From Taeniopygia guttata (Eukaryota; Chordata; Aves; Passeriformes; Estrildidae): a stretch of 64,000 bases of DNA. The stretch spans positions 12,093,563-12,157,562 of the forward strand of contig NC_133063.1 of NCBI RefSeq assembly GCF_048771995.1, written 5' to 3'. The notes under the pieces were generated by a model. It was not told where the DNA came from. It was given only the letters and a program-made list of their open reading frames with translations, and made no database searches. This document shows, one piece after another, positions 1-9,928 of this stretch. Position 1 is the stretch's first letter, and every line of letters starts with the position of its first letter. The translations under genes and the position numbers were made by a program.

Positions 1-215
1 GAATGATTGCCAGCAGGTTGAGGGAGGTCATCCTGCCCCTCTGTACAGCACAAGTGAGGCTTCTGCTGGAGCCCAGCTTTGGACTCCTGAGTCCAAGAGA
101 AAGCTGGAGCTGCTAGACAGAGTTCAGAGAAGGGCTACAAAGATGCAAACCTGTGTGCGAAAACCTCAGGGCAGAATACAAAGAAGACTAGAGCAAGGCT
201 TATTGCAGTGGTGCC
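1..215 (+). mobile_element. CR1 LINE fragment, 5' half of a copy split by an LTR
   Basis: The first 145 bases read as the CR1 ORF2 stretch after the reverse transcriptase core: a Val-Ile-Leu-Pro-Leu-Cys type motif, then Leu-Leu-Asp-Arg-Val-Gln-Arg-Arg-Ala-Thr-Lys-Met. The copy runs in from the left edge of the window. Bases 146-200 are diverged or partly deleted. Bases 201-215 match the CR1 segment that ends in GTGCC, where the LTR entered. The right half resumes at 944. The frame is interrupted, so this is a dead copy. Confidence 0.8.
211..215. repeat. Left target-site duplication GTGCC
   Basis: Identical to 944-948 on the other side of the LTR. GTGCC fits the CR1 consensus at this point, which shows the target was CR1 DNA. 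Confidence 0.85.
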
Positions 216-273
216 TGTTAAGAACAATAATAAGATTTAAACTTTTGGGGAGATGTAGATGTAGTGTATACAC

Positions 274-436
274 AAGGTTAAATGTTGTTGTTACAACTAA
301 CAAATTGTGATTAGACATGCAGCTAACAAGGTTGGATGTTGTTGGTACAAGTAACAAGTTGTGATTGGAAATGTAGTTAACAATGTAAGTACAGGGTAGG
401 TGTTGTGCGTATGAGTAACAAATGGTAATTAGTTAC
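274..436 (+). repeat. 54-bp tandem units in the LTR U3 region
   Basis: Units at 274-327 and 328-381 are both exactly 54 bp and align without gaps, with scattered substitutions. Shared blocks are ATGTTGTTG, AACAA and TTGTGATT. A third, more diverged unit with indels runs from about 382 to 436. The array lies just upstream of the TATA box. Repeated blocks in this position are typical of retroviral U3 enhancers; that function is inferred here. Confidence 0.75.
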
Positions 437-462
437 ATTGAAGCTCAGTACTGTTGTGCATG

Positions 463-470
463 TATAAAAG
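463..470 (+). promoter_or_regulatory. LTR TATA box
   Basis: TATAAAAG is followed by GGGAC and lies 247 bases into the LTR, directly after the tandem U3 units. It marks the U3 promoter of the solo LTR. The sequence is intact, but whether it is active cannot be seen. Confidence 0.6.
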
Positions 471-854
471 GGGACTGGAACCCGAGAGGAGATGCCAACC
501 TCTGTGGAGGGTCAGAGAAGCTTCCAGAAGTATTGCATCGTGGTAACTCAGCCACAGCTCGGATCACGATTGGAGGGGAGACCAACTAATAGGAGGTGAG
601 AATCTCAAAATGATCGGCCAAGACTGCACCAACTTATGGGTCTATCAGCAACGGAGGAATAGACCTATTACAGCGTGGATCCTGAGCGCCCCAATCAGGA
701 GAGAAGAGAGAGACTTTAAAAGGCCTGGGGTGCGTGACACTCGGGTCTTTCCTCAAGCCGGTATCCTTGGAAATGCCTCGAGGTTACACTTACTAAGTTG
801 TTGATACAGTCTCCAGACTAGTTGGAGGGTTTTGCTTCCAGTTGTTCAGTTTGT

Positions 855-860
855 AATAAA
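855..860 (+). terminator. LTR polyadenylation signal
   Basis: AATAAA lies 83 bases before the LTR 3' end and about 385 bases after the TATA box. It is followed by a T/GT-rich stretch, as expected of a U5 downstream element. Confidence 0.6.
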
Positions 861-943
861 CAGGTTTACTTGGTTTTAATTAACAATTAACTGGCCTCTT
901 TTTTTGTTACTTTAAAGTTTTCTTTGTAAGCCTGACCATAACA

Positions 944-948
944 GTGCC
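944..948. repeat. Right target-site duplication GTGCC
   Basis: Second copy of the 5-bp duplication that bounds the solo LTR. The CR1 text resumes directly from it (GTGCCCAGTGTCAGGACC). Confidence 0.85.
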
Positions 949-1193
949 CAGTGTCAGGACCAGCGGCAGCATGCACAAACTGAAACACGAGATGTTCCTT
1001 ATGAACATCAGGAAGCCTTTTCTACTGTAAGGCACTGGCAGAGAGCTGCTGGAGTCTCCAACTTTGGAGACCTTCCAAAGCCATCTGGACAGGATTCTGG
1101 GCAATGGGCTGTAGGTGACCCTGATTGAGCAGGGATGTCAGACCACATGACTTCCAGAGATCCAGCCTCAGCCACACTGTGGTGCTTTGTGAA
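944..1193 (+). mobile_element. CR1 LINE 3' end, right half of the split copy
   Basis: It resumes the CR1 ORF2 C-terminal code (a Ser-Asp/Val-Arg-Thr like stretch, GCACAAACTGAAACAC, then the TTCTACTGTAAGGCACTGG region) and reaches the CR1 3' tail near GTGCTTTGTGAAAC. It belongs to the same insertion as 1-215. The tail is diverged from the usual ATTCTGTG-type CR1 end. No open frame survives. Confidence 0.8.
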
Positions 1194-1639
1194 ACAGGCT
1201 CCTCATCACTGTCTTCAGGATACTGCTACTCACAAAAGCTGTGTCAGTTACATTGCAAATAAGGAAATAAACTGTTCTGTACAATTTGGACAGAACAAAA
1301 ATGCTTGAACTTTGTCAAGGTTGCTTTGTCTGCATCTTAGGAAGCATTTCCTACCAGTACATAATTTAAATGTCTTAGAACATTAAAAAAAGAAAAAAAA
1401 AAAAAAGCTGTCTGCAGTAATGTTTTAGGTCAAATTGATCCTGTCTCTGATCAGTGCTTTCTTTGCAGCCTGCTTTCTATGGTTGTGTCAGTTATGCTTT
1501 CCCACTGTAACTTTTGAAAATACAGACTGTAGAACAAAAGTAATTTTTTTCACTCCAGTGCTCTAGAATGACCTTTTAATTGTAATCGTTATATGTTTTC
1601 ATATTCAAAGAAGTTAGTTTCTGGAATTAAGATTACTAG
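1194..1639. other. Non-coding, no recognisable element
   Basis: AT-rich single-copy-looking DNA with an A-rich run near 1384-1406. No coding frame, RNA gene or transposon boundary is visible. Confidence 0.5.
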
Positions 1640-1903
1640 TGGTGAATTGAATCCTCACTCCTAAGTTTCTGACCCAGGTCCGAAGTGAGTGAGACACAAA
1701 TACCCATATTTATTAAAGAGAAAAGCTGCTGAGAAGCTTTGTCATACACTTTTACCTCAGCATGTTGAAAGCATGTATTAAAGCATTTATGAAAGAAGTT
1801 TGCCATAGCTCAGAGTAAAAAGTGTCCCATGCAGGTGGCCTTAGCTTCCCCAGGCAGGTGCTGTTGGGGTGCCTGCAGCATCGAGAGCATCTCCACTTCA
1901 GCC
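1640..1903 (-). mobile_element. Possible older LTR-like remnant hosting the next LTR
   Basis: On the minus strand this segment has AATAAA (complement of 1708-1713) followed by a GT-rich stretch and a TCTCACTCACTTCGG block, the layout of an LTR polyadenylation region. Its left part may continue at 2473-2720 beyond the nested LTR. I see no clear terminal repeat or target duplication, so the element type and its ends are uncertain. Confidence 0.3.
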
Positions 1904-2467
1904 TGTGTTGGCAGTTCCCCCAGCCCACCAGACACCCGAGCCTGGATGGTGAAATGAAAGCCTCACCAGAATGTGAGAGGGTTCTTGGTGCAATCCAGCA
2001 GGGTTTATTCAGGAGAAATCCGAGGGTCCAGGCAGGGTAGGAGTGGGTAGAATCCAAGGAGGCAGGGTAGCAGCAGAAGCACAACCTCTGTTGAAGAGAA
2101 CCGGTGGCAAAGAGCCAAGACCAGGGCAGGGTCAGGGTATATCACTGAGGGGAGGTGGAAAAGGTCAGGGTACAAATCATCCAATGGGGAGAGGAGTCAG
2201 GGGAGGAGTTGGAGTGGGGTGACTCGACCTGCACCCATGGGGAAGCGAGGAGGGAGTGGTTTTCCAGGGAGGACTAATGGGGAACAGGGGATACAGTATT
2301 TTTTAGAACCGGGGAGTGAATGCCTGCTGACTGACAGCCATACATTTGCCTGAGAAAGTGAGGAATTGGTGGAAGTTGCACCATCTTCTATGTTAAATGA
2401 TGGTGCTTTGGTGCTTTCCCATGGCATCCTGGTCCGGTCTCCCCATGGCCGTCTCCCACATTCCACA
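1904..2467 (-). mobile_element. Solo LTR (564 bp), minus strand
   Basis: The plus-strand edges are TGTGTTGG and ATTCCACA, so the element has TGTG/CACA ends. The flanks are CAGCC (1899-1903) and TAGCC (2468-2472), a 5-bp duplication with one mismatch. On the minus strand AATAAA (complement of 2004-2009) is followed by CCCTGCTGGATTGC, a layout typical of avian retroviral LTRs. A TATA-like GATATACC lies upstream near 2140. No internal retroviral sequence adjoins it. The orientation rests on the polyadenylation signal. Confidence 0.65.
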
Positions 2468-2720
2468 TAGCCTTAGGGATTTAGGTTTGTTCGGAGAAAT
2501 GTGAACGAGGGGTGCAACTGGAATGTAAGCTCCTGCTCAGAGACCTGTCTGATTAGCACAGCAGCTGTGATTATGTTGCTGTTGAAACACAAGATAAAGT
2601 GGCAGAACACAAAGAGAATATTCTTGAGCATCCCTCTCTTCTGTAGCTGTAACACAAGCACACATGAAATGTAGCACTGGTATTCTGCACTGCGTGTGTG
2701 ACTAGCGTGACTAGTCAGCA

Positions 2721-4390
2721 TAAAGGCTCTTCAGAGCTAAAGATGGACTATGAACATTATTGTGGGGATGATTTTGTGTATCTAGACAGGAGCAGATTTA
2801 AATCCTAGTTCTTTGCTTGTGACTAAGATCATTCACAGAGATATGTGGGCTATGATAAAACTGTTACAATGAAGGGCTCGTGTGCACCTTAACTATTGCA
2901 TACACAGAGTTCTGGAGGTAAGTTATGGTACATGAAAATATTGTCTATGGTTTTTGTCAGAAGGGGGAGATGAAAAATTTCCCATCTGTGTTGTGCATAG
3001 CAGTCTCTGATTAAGTCTCTGTAGCTTTTCCTGTTTAGTTCTGTAAGATATTTAAAAAAGAAAAGTTTTATGTACTTTTACTGTGCTTCAGTTTTCAAAC
3101 ATGTCCATATAAAACACTAATGTCAGATGCTTGAAAGTATTTTTCTGAATAGAACAGCAAGATCAGCGCCAAGGAACCTTTTGTACTGTCTTCATGAGTC
3201 ATAATCATATACATAGTTAATAACTTTTGAGTAATTTGAATGTGAATCACATTCATAGCACATATAGATGAACTGATACCTGTGGTTTTGTATTTTCAAT
3301 CTTTCTTATAGAAGCAAGGTGTACACAATTGTACTTCTCATGAGTTTTGATCCTCAACTAGCTTTTTAACCTATTGGCTCAAACGTAAGAAAAATGCTGA
3401 TAAATTACTGCAGGTTTCATGATAACAGGCAGGCAAATAGAGCAGAAGAACTCTGATGGGGGATGATTTTACAATTAAACTCGCACCTTATTAGACAAAG
3501 AATCTGTCTAATGGGACAAAAATCTTTGCATAAATGCTTTAGGGATAAATATCTTTTAGCATTTAGTGTGCATGCCTTCTGCGATTGTAGAGCCACAAAC
3601 CATAAGTCAGTAGAAAATAAGTCTCACTTAATTCTTATATTTGTAAGGTAACTTTCTATTTTCTGATTTTATTTGCTGGCTTTATATGGTGTTTACCTAG
3701 TATTCCACAACACTTGTTGTCCCCAAAACACTCTCAGGCTGCTTGTAATTTTAACAATATTTGTCTCTGATGGTTTGATCTTCAGAATTTACCTCAATTG
3801 AGGTAGTTAAATTTGAATTTACTGCATTACTTAATTTGAAGGACTTTACCATAAATGTTGAGTTGTGTGCTAATTAAAATTCCCTTAGTAGGTGCAGAAG
3901 ATGGATTATTTTTGTTTTGTTTTGGTCTGCACAAAATTGTGGAGAGACTAAAGAATGATGTGGTGGTTTGATAGTCTAGCTGACTGTGAATAAAACAATC
4001 TAAGTGTTGAAAATAATCCAGTTGAATTGCTGAGGTTTGTCCTCTGAGAGAGGATAAACTCCTTTGAAAAATAGAGCCAATTTTGATGCATGCTTCATGC
4101 AGTTCCTGTGCTGGTTCACGAATTGCATTTTAAAGGTATTCTTGAATAGATTATTGAATAAATTATTCCCAAGTCATAGAAGTGCCCAGTTTGCAGGATG
4201 AGTATAGAAATACAGAATGTCTATGATCCATTCAGATCATTGCAGAGGTTGGAGGCTAATGCTGATCTGTATCATTTCATTGAGATTTAATTCACTTATT
4301 CTGCTTTTATGGATCTTCTTGTGGAAGTAGTGATCAGAGCCTACTCAAAAGACTACAGCTTAGATCTAAAAGTGACTCTGGTGAGCCTGG
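2721..4390. other. Intergenic, no feature seen
   Basis: AT-rich DNA with only short chance frames. No splice-flanked conserved frame, transposon end or RNA gene was recognised. Confidence 0.5.
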
Positions 4391-4399
4391 GGATGACAC

Positions 4400-7147
4400 A
4401 CCTGTGCTGGGCATGGCATGCACAGCCCAGCTGAAGTGCGTCTGCAGCAATGCACCCTGCACAGGTGACAAACAATGGGAGCCATTGGCAGCAGGAAGCT
4501 GTGGGGCAGTTCTCACCATGGGATGTGCTGGGATGACTGGAGTGCTGCAGTGGTGCCTACAGGCTCTCAGAAGGGACAGGTGAGGAAGGAGGGGCTGTGG
4601 GTGGCTCTGTGCACTGGGCAGGGTTTGGGCTGTACAGAGCTCAGGGACAGTGGGCACAAGGCTGAGAGCCCGTGGGTGACAGGCAGAGGGATGGCCAACA
4701 AGGCAGAGATCCTGCTGGGAGCCTGTCTCAGACCCCCAGGCAGGATGAAGGGAAATATTCTGTCAGTGGGTGTCTCATGATCACCAGCCCTTGTTCTTGT
4801 GGGAGACTTTGACTTGCCCAATGTCTGCTGGAAACTCAGCAGTGGAGAGGAGACAGGCCAGGAGGTTCCTGCAGTGTGTGGAACGTAAATTCCAGACAGC
4901 TGGGAGGGGAACCTGCCCTGCAGAGCTGCTGCTCACAAACAGAGAAGGGCTGTGGGACGTGTGGTGGTCAGAGACCATCTTGGGTACAGCAGCCATGGAA
5001 TGACAGAGTTTATTTGTTCTTGGTGAAGTAAGGAGGGATCAACAGAACCTCTGCCTTGGACTTCCAGAGGGTAGACTTTGACCTGTTCTGGACACTGGTT
5101 CAGAGAGTCCCTTAGGAAACTGCCCTTAAAAACAAAGGTGTTCAGGAAGTCTGGACATGCTTTAAGAAGGAAGTCATAAAGGTGCATGAACAGGCCATCC
5201 CTATTTGCTAAAAGGTGAGCTGGCAGAGAAGAACACCAGCCTGACTGAAGAAGAAACATTCACTGGAAGTCATGGAATAAAAGAGATTTTATATCCTTTG
5301 GAAGATGGGACAGACAATTAAGAGTACAAGAATGTTCTTACATCCTGTAGAAAGAAAACTGGAAAGGCAAAAGCTCAGCTTAAACTCATTCTGGCCAGTG
5401 CTGTGAAAGGTAATAAAAACTGTTCTTATAAATACATTAAAAAAAGAAAAGAGACAAAAGGTAAATTTTCATCATTTATTTGATATGGGGAAAATATTGT
5501 CACCAAGGATGAGGAAAAGGCCGGGTTGCTTGATGCCATCTGTGCCTCAGTTATTACCAGAAAGCCCAGTTAGGCTCAGGGCAGCCAGCCCCTGAGCTGG
5601 CAGACAGGGATGGAGGACAGAACAGACCCCATGAGAAGCAGTTCATGACCTGCTGTGCCCCTTGGACACTCACAAGTGCGTGGCACTGGGTGGGATTCTC
5701 CCAGGTACTGAGGGAGGGCAGGAAGAGCTTACCAAGCCACTCACCACCATTTATCTTCAGTCCTGGGTAACCAGGGAGGCCCCAGGCAGCTGGAGGCTGG
5801 TCAGTGTGATCCCATCTGCAGGAAGGGTTGGAAGGAGGATCCAGGGAATACAGGCTGGGGAAGGTTATGAAACCTTGAGTGCCATCACACAGCCCATAGA
5901 GGACAGATATGGGGTTGGGTCTGCCCAGTGTGTGTTCAGGAAAGGAAAGTCCTGCTTGACCAACCTCATCTCCTTTTATGACCAGCTGACCTGCCCAGTG
6001 GATGAGGGAAAGGCTGTGGGTGTTGTCTACCTGGGCTTCAGCAAAGCCTGTGCTACTGGCTCCCAGAGCATTCTCCGGGACAATCTGTCAGCCCATGTCT
6101 TGGAAAGGGCTCTGACTGCTGAGTTAAAGCAAAGACTAAACCCAGAGAGTGGTGTTGAATAGAGTAACACCAGCTGGTGGCCTGTCACTTTGTGGGATTC
6201 TCCAGGTCTCAGTATTGGTGCATCTCTTATTTAACATCTTTATCAATGATCTGGATGAGCGCATTGAATGCACCCTCACTAAGCTTGTAGATGACACCAA
6301 AGTGGGCAGGTGAGTTGATCTTTCGAAGGGTAGGAAGGCTGTGCAGAGAGATCTGGACAGGCTGGATTGATAGGCAGAGGCCACTTCCATGAGGTTCAAC
6401 AAGGTGAAGTGATGGGCCCTTGTGTCACAACTCCAGGCAGTGCTCCTGGCTGGGTCAGAGTGGCCGGAAAGCAGCTCAGTGGAAAATGACCTGGGGGTGC
6501 TGTCAGCAGCAGCTCAATATGAGCCAGCTGTGCCAAGGTGGCCGAGAAGGCCAGTGGCATCCTGGCCTGTATCAGCAATAGTGTGACCAGCAGGACCGGG
6601 CAGTGATTGTCACCCTGTACTCAGCACTGGTGAGGCCACACCTTGAATTCTGTGCTCAGTTCTGGACCCCTCACTGCTAAAAGGACATTGACATGCTGGA
6701 GCATGTTCAGGGAAAGGCAGTGCAGCTGATGAAGGGTCTGAAGCACAAGTCCGGTGAGGAGCAGCTGAAGGAGCTGGGGGTGTTTAGCCTGGAGGCTCAG
6801 GGGAGGCCTTTTCCTTCTCTAGAACTGCCTGACTGGAGGCTGTAGCTAGCTCAGGGTCAACCTCTTCTCCCAGGCAACCAGTGGCAGAACAAGAGGACAT
6901 AGGCTCAAAGTGTACCAAGTGAGGTTCAGGTTGGACATCAGTAAGAATTTCTTCATGAAAAGGGTTATTGAGCCATTGGAACACTCTGCCCAGGAAGGTG
7001 GTGAAGTCACCAACCCTGGAGCTGTTTCAGAAACAATCTTGGACATGGCACTTAGTCCTGTGGTTTAGTTGACAACATCAACTTCTGTCAAAGGTCAGAC
7101 TCAATGGTCTTGAAGGTCTTTTCCAACCTTAATGGTTCTGTGATTCA
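4400..7147 (+). mobile_element. CR1 LINE copy, 5'-truncated, about 2.75 kb
   Basis: This is the longest transposon in the window. It enters within the ORF2 endonuclease region, passes through the linker (near 5350-5520) and reverse transcriptase (about 5700-6700), and ends in the CR1 3' terminus, where GGTCTTTTCCAACCTTAATG is followed by a single remaining TTCTGTGATTC unit at 7133-7146. CR1 copies are usually 5'-truncated and have no target duplications, and none is seen here. Its GC content is clearly above that of the flanks. Frames are broken many times, so it cannot move by itself. Confidence 0.9.
4475..7070 (+). pseudogene. Decayed CR1 ORF2 (endonuclease-reverse transcriptase)
   Basis: CR1 ORF2 encodes an apurinic-like endonuclease and a reverse transcriptase that copies the element at the target site. 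Visible landmarks, in order, are the endonuclease motif Leu-Val-Gly-Asp-Phe-Asp-Leu-Pro (about 4790-4822); the reverse transcriptase fingers and palm in the 166-codon open stretch 5662-6162 (Gly-Lys-Ser-Cys-Leu-Thr-Asn-Leu and Val-Val-Tyr-Leu-Gly-Phe-Ser-Lys-Ala); Ile-Asn-Asp-Leu-Asp-Glu (6242-6259); and the catalytic pair Asp-Asp at 6290-6295, preceded by Leu-Val rather than the usual Phe-Ala. The thumb-like C terminus follows in other frames. Several frameshifts and stops separate these blocks. The usual family length is about 900-1000 residues, and no frame here exceeds 166. Confidence 0.85.
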
Positions 7148-7397
7148 ATTCCCCTGTTAAACAAAATCAATAATGCAGAATTTAGCAGATGATTTCCATA
7201 GCAACCAATGCTCATAAAACACATTCAGGATGATACTGTATAATAACTGGAAAATCAAGCAGAAGAAGATTCTTGCAAATGAGGCACAATCCTGCTCAGA
7301 TTTTTCATGGAGGTTGCATTGAGTGCAACATGACAGTGTCTTAGAGTGGATCAAGGGCAAAGAATCTATAGTGGAGAGTTCTTCAGTTACTGGATAT

Positions 7398-7482
7398 TTT
7401 TCATACAGTGTTTAAGTAAAGTTTTATTTAAACTGGAATATGTCAAGTTTAAATAAAACCTTACTTAAACACTGTATGAAAA
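7398..7482. repeat. Near-perfect 37-bp inverted repeat with 11-nt loop
   Basis: The arms at 7398-7434 and 7446-7482 pair at 36 of 37 positions around the loop 7435-7445 (GGAATATGTCA). The single mismatch (7420 against 7460) is A-C in a plus-strand transcript and becomes a G-U wobble in a minus-strand transcript, so the minus-strand RNA could pair along all 37 positions. The stem is AT-rich and lies about 250 bp beyond the CR1 end. It could be a small hairpin RNA precursor, a foldback element or a template-switch product. I do not recognise it as a known microRNA. Confidence 0.8.
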
Positions 7483-8649
7483 GACACTTTCAGCCAAACT
7501 TATCTTTGCAGCTTTCTGTAGTGGTAACTTCTGTAATGGAAAAACGTAAGAGTTGGAAGAGTATTGTGATGACACATTCCCAGTTTAGTCTAGATTCTGT
7601 TGAGGGATTTCTTTGCCCATATGGATTTTTGCTTCATGAATTTTCAGGTCATCTTTGGGCTGAATGTCTTCTTTCCACAGTATCTTGTTACAAGGAGTTC
7701 CATGGCTGAACAAGTTCCTTTATGAGAAGAGGTATTTTTTATTTTATGTTAAATCTGCCACATGCTGGGTTTTACACTGAAAAAGCCTGTGGTTGTTTAT
7801 TCAATGTCCCAGATGTAGTTCCAAGAGGTAGGGTATATATCCTACAGGATTATAGGCTAAGATTTTGATTTTGAGCCCAATGCATTGATATTTCCCCACT
7901 TCCCTTACATAAATATTGCTCATTGACTTCCGTGAAGTTACTCAAATGTTTAAAATATATCACTTATAAATTTTGTACACACACACGAGTGAAAGAAAGT
8001 GTTTGTGAGCTGAAAATACATCTGTTTGCAAGTATTATAAAGTTTGCCTTAAGTGTTGTTTAGTTAAAGTGGTAAAGATGACAGAATACAAATTAAATCA
8101 AATGTAATCTGAGTAAACCATATACATAAAAATATTTTTTCTTATGGTTATTGTTACAATTTAAGGTTTAAAATAGCCACTGGAGGGCTCACTGATCTTA
8201 TGGTAAATGACAAACTTGTCTTTCAAAACCAGTACTTGTGGATTTTGGTTAAGGCAACATTAATAGGTGTGCTCCATTTGAAGAAGTCTGGATGATAACA
8301 GATTTTTTGAAGATAATGCACAGGGAGCATCTACATTTCCAACTCAAAGAATGACAATTCTTATGCTTGTTACTGTGTCAGAGTGTGGGAATATTTACAA
8401 AGGTTTGGAAGGCAGAAGAATCTAGATGTCATAAAATTAGCATAACTTTTCTGTGGGATATATATGTGCTCTATGAAATACACTCTTCCTGAAGTGATTT
8501 TGCCGGTCATTTGTGGTTATCTGTGGTAGTCTGTTATTTTACAGTTTGTTCTTCTGTAGTATATTTTGATATTCCTTGTTATAAATTTATAATGGTTCAG
8601 TCCTGAGTTGTTTACCACAGTTTTCTCCACCAAAATGTATGTCAATCTA
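7483..8649. other. Intergenic, no feature seen
   Basis: AT-rich DNA. The 89-codon frame that starts inside the hairpin (7440-7709) has no recognisable domain and is probably chance. Confidence 0.5.
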
Positions 8650-9085
8650 CATATCAATACACCTGCCTCCTTGCCTTGTCTTACCCCTGTCTCTCAAAGA
8701 TAGCACACTCCTTTGGTTCTGGAGTGTTCCCTGTCTTTCATCCTTTCCTCAAAGCAGAATTGGATTGTGAGTTCTGCTCTCACCCCGTGTTGGCTTCTGT
8801 TGGGGAGCCCTTACGCTGCACCCCTCCCCTAATGCCCTCCTATTGCTCAAAGGTTGTGTCCTCCCTGTGTTCCCCCTCCCCTTTAAAAGTAGCCCCTTCA
8901 GGGTCAGATTTGTCACTTGCTCTGCCCTCCTTCGGGATTACATCTTTGGAGATTCAGACAAGTGTCCTTCTCTCATTGCTGTGCCTCGGTTTCCTCGTGC
9001 TCTGTGCCTCTGCTGTGCTCCCCACGCCGCAGCGATCACCGCCACCCGCGGCAGTCTCGGCACAGACTCGGGGCGGCCTTTAAGA
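8650..9085. other. Pyrimidine-rich, CpG-dense patch of unknown origin
   Basis: A sharply bounded rise in C+T and GC within AT-rich DNA. The last 60 bases (about 9025-9083) hold about nine CpG dinucleotides. A TATA-like TTTAAAAG occurs near 8881. Overlapping plus-strand frames here (up to 135 codons) follow from low stop frequency in pyrimidine-rich sequence and show no domain. It could be a young insertion such as an LTR or retrocopy fragment, or a small regulatory island. I found no terminal repeats. Confidence 0.35.
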
Positions 9086-9836
9086 AAACTCATCTAATTT
9101 GTTGTTCTCCGGTGATCATTTTCAACCTACTTCAAAATATTTGCCTTGCACTTGAGGTAGCTGCTTGAATTATTTCCCATGATTTTGGATCCTGCATTTT
9201 GCAAAATAATTCTATGTATTTTTTTTATTCCCTGCTTATATATTTCCTCTTTGAGTGTTCCTTGTGACTCCACTCTTCCTTTACTTTAGATACTAAAAAG
9301 TCATCTATTGCAGGGGATACACAAAATTTTGATTTTGTCCTGGCAGGTAAGCCTCTTTGATAATTTGCAGTTAAGAATATTGATAATAAGTAAATATTAA
9401 GTATGTTTGGTTTCTTAGTTCTCAACACATCTTCCTTCTACCTCCCATCAGGTTTTTAATTATTCATGTAAAGAAAAATATCCATCAGTTAAACTCTTCC
9501 ATTATATATTATCTTGCAGTATCTATACAGAAAATAATTTACCAGTTAACATAGATGGGAAGAAGATTCTACCTGGAAGTATGGTTTCTCTGAATCTGTC
9601 TTTCCTTCCTCTCAGACTAGAACCATTTATCAAATTCACCTCTGCATTTCATTCAGGACATGCATACATGGGACCGTCTTAAAAAAGGGATATGAAACGA
9701 ACCCTTTTCAGATAACTTCACATCTAAACATGGCATATATTGAAAATATGCTCAGTTTGAAATGTTTTTACAGATGTATCCCTTTATGTAATGAACGAAT
9801 TGCCTCTGTCCTAAACTATTAGTTTTCCTAAGAATA

Positions 9837-9910
9837 TCCTTGACTGAAGTCTTCCTTGGCTGTACTTGAATATTAGGTCATTACATGCACGCATTTGCAG
9901 GCTTACCTTT
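9837..9910. repeat. 74-bp direct repeat, copy 1
   Basis: Matches 11016-11089 at 73 of 74 positions, the difference being GCACGC here against GCAGGC. It is followed by an A tract (9911-9928). Flanking DNA beyond the repeat and A-rich tail does not match between copies. Confidence 0.9.
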
Positions 9911-9928
9911 AAAAAAAAAAAAAAAAAA

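Larger units (their letters stand above)
216..943 (+). mobile_element. Solo LTR (728 bp) of an endogenous retrovirus, nested in CR1
   Basis: The element starts TGTTA and ends TAACA, a 5-bp inverted terminal repeat. It is flanked by the identical 5-bp duplication GTGCC (211-215 and 944-948), and the CR1 sequence is continuous once the LTR and one GTGCC are removed. A TATA box (TATAAAAG, 463-470) and a polyadenylation signal (AATAAA, 855-860) both lie on the plus strand and set the orientation. No primer-binding site or gag/pol sequence is present, so it is a solo LTR left by recombination. A 5-bp duplication is usual for ERVL/class III elements, but the family name is not known to me. Confidence 0.85.

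Noticed and set aside
610..804. 64-codon frame inside the first LTR
   Set aside because: It lies between the LTR TATA box and poly(A) signal with no known product; chance.
5662..6162. 166-codon open frame as a possible host gene
   Set aside because: It is part of the CR1 reverse transcriptase, continuous with CR1 sequence on both sides.
8676..9083. 135-codon plus-strand frame with overlapping 84- and 83-codon frames
   Set aside because: All three plus frames are open because the DNA is pyrimidine-rich; the peptides are Ser/Pro/Leu-rich with no domain.
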